The translations under genes were made by a program, and so were the position numbers. Shown piece after piece: positions 55,166 through 64,000 of a stretch of 64,000 bases of DNA; position 1 is the first letter of the stretch; each line of letters begins with the position of its first letter. The notes under the pieces were generated by a model. The model saw only the letters and a list, made by a program, of their open reading frames with translations. It did not search any database and had not been told where the DNA came from. This DNA comes from Certhia americana (taxonomy: Eukaryota; Chordata; Aves; Passeriformes; Certhiidae): positions 50,675,471-50,739,470 of the forward strand of contig CM031857.1 of assembly GCA_018697195.1 (NCBI GenBank). The letters run 5' to 3'.

Positions 55166-58100
55166 TTATGCACGAGTGTCAACAGAAGCACAAACTGCTC
55201 TAGTGCCTTGCAAGGCCTGCTCCGAGTTTCCACAGTACTGTGATGGACACTTCCTTCAAGGAAAGGTTCTCTCACAGGTACGTTTCTGTCGTCTTAGGCA
55301 CTGGTTACAAGTAGTCCAACAGGGTGGGTCTCAGAACTTTCCAAACATCAAAAAACTGCTGATGAAGCCTGGAACAGCAACACAATACACGGTTAGGCTT
55401 CAGACACTATTTCCATTGTTCCTTCATAAAATATTTTGAAAGAGAAATTATTCAAATGTGTAGTTAATTTTCAGTGGTTTTGTTTTTGGTTTTTGATGTT
55501 TATTTTGGGCCCAAGCCTCTCCTCCCCACTATCCACCCCACTCATTTTAGAGTTGGACCATGGAAATTGTTAAGTATCCAGTCACTTCAATTTGTGTTTA
55601 GAGCTTAGTGCAGCAGGCAAATGGTTGCAGGACTAAGATTATTTTTAGTACAAAAGAAAATTTACCCTCTTTTTTATATGCTGGTAGCTGTAGGTTCAGC
55701 TCAATCATATTCTAAAAAAATAAATCTGTAACATGAAATTTTATGGAAGCAATGAGTAGAATACTGTTCTGATTTCAACTCCCTCTCCACCACTCCAATC
55801 CCACTGTACTGTCAAGAGTGTGAAATGTTAACTGAAAAATTAATTTTTACTACTCCTAGATTTCATTTAAGGCTTTTGAAAGACTTAATAGTATTCTCTA
55901 AACTTATTTATATTTTCTTACATAGAAGAGAAAAAAACTTTTTTGCCTATACAGTCTGTTTCTCTCTCTGCAACAGCCCTTAGCTTTCTGGATGCAACTC
56001 ACAGACTTTTGGACACAGTTTGTGCTAGATGGATCCTGAGTTATTTTTGCTAGGAGTTGCTACATCTGACAAAGTTCAACAGAAAGAGTTTATTTCTTGA
56101 GGGCTTTTCCTTTTTTTTTTTTTTCTTCATATAGCTGGAGCCAGTCTAATTTTAGCTGAAAATTACATATTTCCACTGACTGGAACTCTGAGGAAAAATG
56201 TCCTTGTACATCAAGCTATTTACTGCTTTAAATATATTTCATGGACCTCCTGTGCACAGCTAGTCCAAAGGTCTGAACTACACAGAGGGCTTAAGAGGGC
56301 ATTTACAACAGGAGATGGGAGCAGCTTCTAGAAAAGCAGCTCCATGACTGCCCTAGTCCACCCTTGTGGACCTTTTTACCCTCACCAATAAAGGCCTGCT
56401 CACAGTCCCCAGAACCACTTAGACGCAGCCACTGAGGAGCCAGATGTTGCCCAGCACAGGGAATGGCAGAGATTCACAAACCATATTTTTGTGCAGTTTC
56501 CTTAAATGTACAGATCTTGTAAGAGTTCATAGGGCACCTGGGGACATTGTGTGCAGGCACAGGTACAACACAGTCAGACTGGAGGTCATTCCCAAAGACT
56601 GGTTCCTTGGCATACTCAGATACCCTTGGCGCCACGCAGCTCTGGAGCATGCTGCAGTGTGAGCACACATGGCCCAAGGCAGCACAGCCTCTTGGACAGG
56701 TTGTGATGTTTACCAAGTGCTGCCTAGAGCTGTTTTTCTCCCAGCTATTCTATTTTGTTCTCATGCCCATCCCTATGCCCCACTGCATTACCCTTTGAGA
56801 TGTCCGTCACCCTGAGAAATGCAGATACATGGAAAAACAACAAGCTTTTTCCTTTCCTCCACAACAGCAGCAAGGGTGGGGGAAGGGGCTCAAAGTCCCA
56901 AAAGCCTTCCACTTGACTAGGAGGATGGAAGCACTTGGCCCCACAGAGGAGAAATTATGAAAACAACTCTTGGGGAGCAGCAGCTGCTCTTCCCAAAGGA
57001 AAGGACTTTCATATGCCAAGCACCATGAAAATATACACAGAGAAACTACAAAACTGGAAGATAGAACAGGTACACCTTGCTTCAGGCACCCACAAGAGCA
57101 CTGAGCTCTGGCTTATGCAATTTTTACATTATCAACCTTTGAGTGTGTCCATTTGTCCTCGACTGTCAAGAGATGCTCTAGGCAAAGCAGGGCAGAAACC
57201 TCCTTGCTCATGCCCTTCATCAAAGATCAATTCCACAGAACTGTGGAAACCTGTCCCACCATACAAAAAGAAACTTCAGATTTCAGTCTTTTTCCCTGCT
57301 CTGTATTAGTAAAAGTCCAATGACCTGGCATATTTAACTGGACAGTTACTAATGCCTGTAGACAAATTCAAAGTCTATTCCAAAGACTTAGAGGGTACAT
57401 GTGAGAATGAAGTAAAATCAAAGTGATTTATCACAGGAAAAAAAAAAAATAACCCCTTCAATCTGTCTGTAAAACATAATGTAGCTAAAATTTAGGCAGG
57501 CAGGCTCCAGCCTTTGCAGAAGCAGGCTCAGCCTACAGAGCCCAGCACCATCCAGACATTCTGTCTAGTGGAGGTGACTGTCCTTTGCTGTCCTGTTGAG
57601 AACCTGTGGAGGATCCACCATCACACTGCAGTCATTGCCTGGTGGCAACAAACCCCATCTTCACATGAGAAAATAAACCAATGCCGGGATCACTGTAGAT
57701 CAACCCTGAATGCAGCAACAGGAAGCAATGAAAGCCTGGGATGAAAACCCACTGGACCAGGAGCAGTGTAGAAGTCCCTGCTCTATGCTGAGAGGGAAAA
57801 TGGCTCACACTTCTTATCTGAGGGGGTCTGCTGGGCATCGGCATGTGTGAACAAATGTTCCTGATAAGTTAATGCAACATTACAATCATCAGATGTGAAA
57901 ACATACATGTTCACATAAAAGTATTGTCCCGAGATTTTCTTTTCCATTTTGACCAAGGTTTTAAATAAACACATTAATCTCGTTCAGTCAAATTAAATAA
58001 CTCAACAGTGACATCAGTATGAGTCTGAGCACTATTGTTGCTCGTGGGAGAGTCGCCAAGATTATGTGTATAAAAGCAAAAGCTGTGTTTTGCAGACCAT

Positions 58101-59429
58101 GTGATGTAGTCTCAGATAAGTACATTGCACAATTTCCTACTCTGCTCCCCCCAGTTTCTTCTAAAATCTTTTATCCCCCAAATTCAACTGACATATAAAA
58201 TATAAATGGTATTAAATAAACTAAACAGCTTTCAAATAATATTATCAGAACATCCTAGTTTAATGTTATTAAATTACTTAATACTGCACACTATTCAGCA
58301 GACTAAATCCTGTGTTGCTACGCTTAGATTCTCCATTGCGAAATAGTGAGGCAGCCACTGTGCTCCAGGGCTGCAACGACAGAGATATCAATTCACAATT
58401 TAATTTTGAAAGTCTTTCAGGACAGCAGTTGCTTAAGCCATACACCTTTGGTAACAGGTGACTTGCCTACCCAACATGAATGTTTCAAAACCACACCTGA
58501 TGTATTTGCTGTGCTGATGAGCCACTGTGTTTCCTGACATTCGAGGAAGCTGAGAGTGGCAGTGGGGGGGAAAGTATTACAGTTTTGACCCATTTTCCCA
58601 GCACATGTCCACGATACGATGACGGAAGTTCTGGTCTGGTCAGCTCTATCTCCCTCAGTGACAATATGATGCGCTACCATGAGGATGAGTCAGGCATCAT
58701 TCAGAATACATTCCTAGAACAATTCCCTCTTCTGGGACTACAAGGAAGGATTTGTCTATCTGTCAGCTAAGTGACTGGTTAACATTAAACATGGTCAGTC
58801 TTCCATGCTGTAAATCTTTATTCCCTCACTGAGTTTAGCCTAAGATCTGAAGCTTGATTTAGGGAAGAGGAAGAAGACATATGGGATGCGAGCATGGAGC
58901 CACTCTTGTGTTTCTGTGGCCTGCAGGAGAAGGTGGGACTGGAAACATCAGCTCAGTTTACTGGCTCCATTCTCCCTAAACATAGGGTTTTCTACTACTG
59001 CTGTGGCACAATACTGGTGGGAAACACCTCTGGGCACAGGAACTTTATTACCTGTAGCATGCTACTACTATCTGGAATGGCTTTGGTCTGTGCCAGCAGC
59101 ACTCCCCCACACCACACTTGTGCACAATTCAAAAGAGAGGAAAGAACAGGGGTCACTCCTAACAATAAGGCAGCATAGAGCCACCATGTTTTGCAGGGTG
59201 AGACCATTGCACAGAAGTAAGCCTCAAAGGTAAGAACAGCATAAGGCATGTTTAATTTATTAGTATAGAAGCAGTCTTTCAGTAGAATATACTTGGCCAC
59301 ATAAACATGTCCAAATTTTTGATGCTCATATCTCACCTATTCATCCTCAAGCCCCTAAATACGTATTTGAGAAAAAAAAAAGTGTGTCTATGGCATGAAC
59401 CATTCCACCTAAAGGTAAATATCTAGGGG

Positions 59430-59452
59430 AAAAAAAAAAAAAAAAAAAAAAA
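59430..59452 (+). repeat. Poly(A) run
   Basis: Twenty-three A residues after 'atctagggg'. No retroposed body was recognised to its left. Confidence 0.95.
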
Positions 59453-59982
59453 GCAAAATCAGGCACTGCATAAAGCTAATGCTGTGTGAGATGAGGCACC
59501 TCAAGTCTGAGTGACTGCAAGGCTAAGAGCCAGAAAAATAGCCATGAAGCGAAAGGGACTAGGATATTTTCTCCTCCTATGCTTATTTTTCACCTTCCAG
59601 GGTAGAAATAGCCTGTAGGTTCTCTGGTCAACAGGAGAAATGTGTTGCTCCAGGAGCTTCACTTCAGTAACTTCTGCTGTGGTAGCGCCTGACATGCCAG
59701 GAGCAGAGGAAGGCCCACCATAATTGTGGGCTTACAATTTCCTAACTGGAGCCAGGTCCTGATGAAGTCAATAAGAGGGGTTCCAGAGCTCATGGAAATT
59801 AAACATGCCCTCCTCTGTGTCTCGTGCCAGCATGCTGACATCTTCACTATGGAAAGATTTTGTAAAGTTGAGATTTTACCTAATGTAAAAAGGATCCATT
59901 GTGTCAGGGAAGACTCACATCACAGCTCAGCAGAATGCCTGTGCAGTCCAACATGCTGATGAAGTTTCCTCTAATTCGGTTG

Positions 59983-60255
59983 TCACAGAATCACAGAGCC
60001 ATAGATGATCCTGAGTTGAAAGGGACACTCTAGGGTCATCAAAGCCAACTCCTGGCCCTGCACAGGACAACCCCAAGATTCACACCATGTGCCTCAGAGT
60101 GTTGTCCAAACACTTGTACTCTGTCAGGTTGGTGCTGTGACCACTTCCCTGGGGAACCTGTTCCAGTGCCCAACCACCCTCTGGGAGAAGATACTTTTCC
60201 TGATCCAACCTAAACCTCCCCTGACACAGCTTCATACCATTCCCTCAGGCTGGGG
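59983..60255 (-). mobile_element. CR1 LINE 3' fragment, minus orientation
   Basis: Begins with the reversed CR1 tail 'cacagaatcacagagccata', followed by 'gtcatcaaagccaactcctg', 'gcacaggacaaccccaagat', 'ccctggggaacctgttccag' and 'cctgatccaacctaaacctc'. It is clear and about 270 bp long. Confidence 0.93.
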
Positions 60256-63200
60256 GAATTTTGCCCCCATAGGCACAGCAGGGAAATCGTAACAGTCCGT
60301 GTTAAATTTCACTCTAAGCTTTCTGCAGAAATCAAAAAGGAACACTTCCATGGATGTTAGCAAGAACAGACTTAGGACACCACTGTGTAAAAGCAAAGTG
60401 TCCAGCCTCCTCAAAAGCATATCTGTGTACATTTATGTAAACACAGGTGTGGGCAGATGTGTAGATGCTTCTGGTCTCAGCATAAAGCTTCAATTTGCTG
60501 CCTCCACTCCAGCACTTGCCTGGGCAGACTGCATGGTGAGAGGCATGGCTCTCTGTCTCGGGAATGCCTGACATCATCAGTCTCGGTGTCACTGCAACAG
60601 CTAAGTAAGGCCACAGAGGGAGATTTCTCAGAGGGTCGTCTAGACATAAGCTGTGCAGTTCTTGGAGATGCATGTGGCTGGAAAAGAGAGCAGTGAGACA
60701 ATTATAGCTGGAAGTCTGACACTCAGTGACTAAATCACAACAGAACTGGAAGGGAGATAATTGTTTCAGTTGATCAATGTGAAGAGGAATGCAGTGAACA
60801 TGCTCTTGGTTAGTTATTTTTACCTAGCATTGATTCAATTACTTCTACCTACTATGAAAGAGAGAAACATGTGAGTTTTCTTAAATTAAATGATTCTTGG
60901 TATGTTTTAAATGCGCCCAGCTGGCAGCAGCCTGCACACACCCAGGGCTGGCAAAAAACCTCCCAAGTCAAATAATCACTGCCACTTGCTATGGGGATCT
61001 TCTACACGTCATCAGGGAAAAGGGTTTTCAAACAAACAAACAAAAGTGTGTAAAAACATGTGGGTCTCAAACAAGTGGTGAGCCTCACCAACCCTGCCTT
61101 GGGCCTCATGCCCCAACCCTTTTTGGTTTCCTTGCCCACACAGCAACCTGGAGCTGGGCAGCAGAGGTTTCACATGTGCGCTCATTCCAGGAGAGCAGTG
61201 TGAAAGCACACACCTGAGCGGCACAGTACAGTGATCAGCTCATTGCTCAGCAACTGTGGCCACATGTTATTTTTGAAGCATGCAAATCAGTTGTTCTACT
61301 CATGGCACCCGCAACTGGGATCCCCCAAAGCTTCTGGTTGTCCTTGGGACCCACCAGACAAGGGTGCTGTTATGAATCTATCTGAAACCACTGTCTTTTA
61401 CATAGACAAGAAAATGCAGTGAATGTATTATTCATTACAATGTTACCAACTTCTTCCACAACCACAGAACGTAACACCTAGGGGTTTAATTTAGGATGTA
61501 AAGAAGATAGTTTGTTTGGGTTTTTTTCTTAATCAAGAAATTAAATTTCTTCCCAGTTTGACCCAGGACTGCTCCAACTAAAAACAGATGTAATGATAAG
61601 AGGTGGGGTGTTTGAGGCTCAAATTTATCCATGTTTCGCAAAACCCTGGCAACATCTTGTTTATTTGTATAAGCTTAAATGAATAATGCAAGCTTTTGAA
61701 ACTCATTTTCTTGAATCTTTTTCAAGTTTGCTCAGAAGCCCCTTCTACAGTGAACTTTATGTGCAGGTATCAATATCACAAAGAAAATCTCACAGCACCT
61801 CATGCTTCTCCAGCCACTTGTTTATGCTGCGGAGCCTTCACCTAAACTCACTGCCTCCCAAATAAAGTAAGAACAAAATTTGATACTAGTGACTAAAAAT
61901 TTGTAAGATACACATAATTTTTCTGAGCTCATGTAACCACTCAAGTATTACCTCATCTACTCAGCATCTTTTAGCTTCTCTTGACAGGAATAACACATTC
62001 TTACTTGATATAAAGAAGTAAATATTCAAGTCTATAAGCTGCACACCTTAACACAGCTATGTGCACTTCCATGGGCCAAACACTTGTGGAACTGTTTCAA
62101 AGCATAAATTCTGTTGCAAAAGAAAATTTAAGTACCCAGGTCATGTTTGGTATGCCCATGATGCCTGAATAGGAAGGTACGTACCAATTCATGCTGCGGG
62201 ACTGCTCTGGATGAGCACACTGGCAGATGCTTCAACAAAGCTTCACTAGTGTGACATAAGATGGGGAGGACAGAGGTGTATGGGCATGGTAACAGTACCC
62301 CCATGTGCAAAGGCCGTTGCAGACAGGATAGGGGCAATCTGTCTTTCATGTCCACTTGAAAAATCAGGGAGAACATATGAGTAGAATAGATAGGTGTTGT
62401 GATAGTTGCTGCTGGAAGTCTGTGAGTGCATTTTACACTTCAAGAATAACTGTGCTGGCCTTAGGGAGGAAGAAAGGACTGGAAAACCCCTTGAGATGAG
62501 TCCTTATTACCCTACATCTCCTACTACAAGCAAGCAAAAGGGCCCCTCTCTTCAGGTGCAGCACTGGGCTAGCATGGCTACGCTGGCTTTGACCCCTGGG
62601 CTACTTGCATCCAGCAGCTGAGGATGGCAACCCAAACCAGAGGGCTTGACATTCCCACCAATTTTTGCCTTTGAAAATCTCCCACGATATCTGAAGGCAC
62701 CCCACAAAATTACCACAACCAAAGTCTATGTAAAAATATTAAACTGGACCAATTTATCACTATTATCTCTCTCCGACTGCTCTTCCTTCCTCGGTATTAA
62801 TTTTTAAAGGAAACCAGTGACTGTGATGTTTATAAGGAGTGAACTGCACAGCATTCCCTGTCTTGGCCACACTGAAGTTTCCAAGATGCAATCCCACAGG
62901 GACACATCCTCTTCTCTGCCTCACACCCTGCTCCCTGCAGGCAGGAAGAAGACCTATTCACCCAGTCCCTGCCTTACCCCTTCCTGAGGCTGTCTTGATC
63001 AGACTCAGACTGGCACCTCCAAGGAAGAGCCCCTCTCTCAGCTGCTTTTCTCTAGCAGAGCTGAAGGCTAAGGAGCACTCATGCCGTGGAGGAGCTCTGA
63101 GGATGTATTTGTGGGAGAAGGCAGGAGGCATTGGGGTGATGAGGAGGCACATCAACCTGCCCTAGGAAGCCAAAATGTCTTCTCATGGCTCTGGCTATCC

Positions 63201-64000
63201 CCATTTTATAGCCAGTCGGTCCTGCATTCCTCACATACCCACCATTCCCAGAGAATCTGCAGCAAAGCCTATTGGTGTTTCTAAAAATGGAACAGTTAGA
63301 AATACGCAAAAAATAGAAATCCTGCTTTTAAAATAAAAGCTGATTAGTCTCTAATACAAAGCATGCAGCCAAGTGCCTCCAGAACAAACACTTCACAAAG
63401 GAAGAAGGGGACTTGAGAAGAATTTCATCTTCAATGCTGGTCTAAAGTTTATAGCCACACTAATCTAATCCTGTAATCCTTGTTATCAGTCACTGGCATT
63501 CTTGGAGTCATTCCCAAATACTCATTTTAGGAAAAGGATTTGCTTAGATTTAGATGTTAAGAATGTTGTGAATAAGGATACTTCTGAAGAACAATTACTT
63601 CACCAAGGATGTGGCACTCTAGTCTGATGGGAACCTATTCTGGAAGTTTAGTGTCTTAAGTTGTTAGAAGAGAATATGCTTCTGGAGGCCTGGTTGTGCC
63701 TTTACAGTGCATACAGGGAAAAAGGATAAAGCAAATGTTCTCCTCATGTCGTATGGTAGCACATCCCACCTCAGGGAGGTCTGTCTGAAGCATTACTCAG
63801 TTCTGGTGTTAACACAGCAGACATCTCTCGCAGGTGATTTAGCATCTCACAGCTTGGAAAGTGAAATACAGATCAATCAATCATATGGATCGTGGATAAA
63901 ATACTCAAAAGGAAGAACTTCCAGAACTGTTTTCCCTCCCGCAGGCCTGGGGAGGAAGCAACATTACTTCTGGCCACCTCTCCTTCTCTCCAGGTGAGAC

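Overview
This is vertebrate nuclear DNA, most likely from a bird. It holds several CR1 retroposon fragments (CR1 is the dominant avian interspersed repeat), an avian-type ERVL fragment, and the gene pair RFXAP (+) and SMAD9 (-) in convergent orientation. That is the order and orientation I recall for human 13q13, with ALG5 expected beyond the right edge. A songbird is plausible, but the sequence I can read does not settle the species. There are no operons, ribosome binding sites or other bacterial features.

Layout. (1) 1-3.8 kb: a run of 100 N (2180-2279) sits between two versions of the same repeat, each with a 36-bp GC-rich minisatellite. This looks like two overlapping contig ends that were not merged. 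(2) 3.8-12.2 kb: gene-free DNA with one CR1 and a tetranucleotide microsatellite. (3) 12.2-18.1 kb: a roughly 2.95-kb head-to-tail duplication containing the CpG-island promoter and first coding exon of RFXAP. The two copies differ mainly by one-base indels, and each keeps a different readable part of exon 1, so this is probably an assembly duplication of noisy reads. (4) 16.2-21.3 kb: RFXAP (regulatory factor X associated protein; MHC class II transactivation), with a 3-exon coding region. (5) 21.5-24.4 kb: a degenerate antisense ERVL-like element with a nested CR1, inserted about 200 bp after the RFXAP stop. (6) 24.4-34 kb: intergenic DNA with candidate poly(A) signals on both strands, a possible minus-strand terminal exon at 26.7-26.9 kb, and a possible relic membrane-protein gene at 28.2-29.1 kb. 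(7) 34.2-55.2 kb: the complete SMAD9 coding region on the minus strand. Its six coding exons join in phase to 1404 nt (467 aa), with MH1, linker with PPxY motif, MH2 and a C-terminal SSVS phosphorylation site. (8) 55.2-64 kb: upstream sequence of SMAD9 (probably intron 1), with one CR1 and no recognisable promoter island.

Functionally, RFXAP joins RFX5 and RFXANK in the nuclear RFX complex on MHC class II promoters. SMAD9 (SMAD8) is a BMP-receptor-regulated transcription factor. Nothing visible links the two beyond conserved synteny. The most useful observations are the assembly faults at the gap and at RFXAP exon 1, the retroviral insertion at the RFXAP 3' end, and two unidentified exon-like stretches between the genes.
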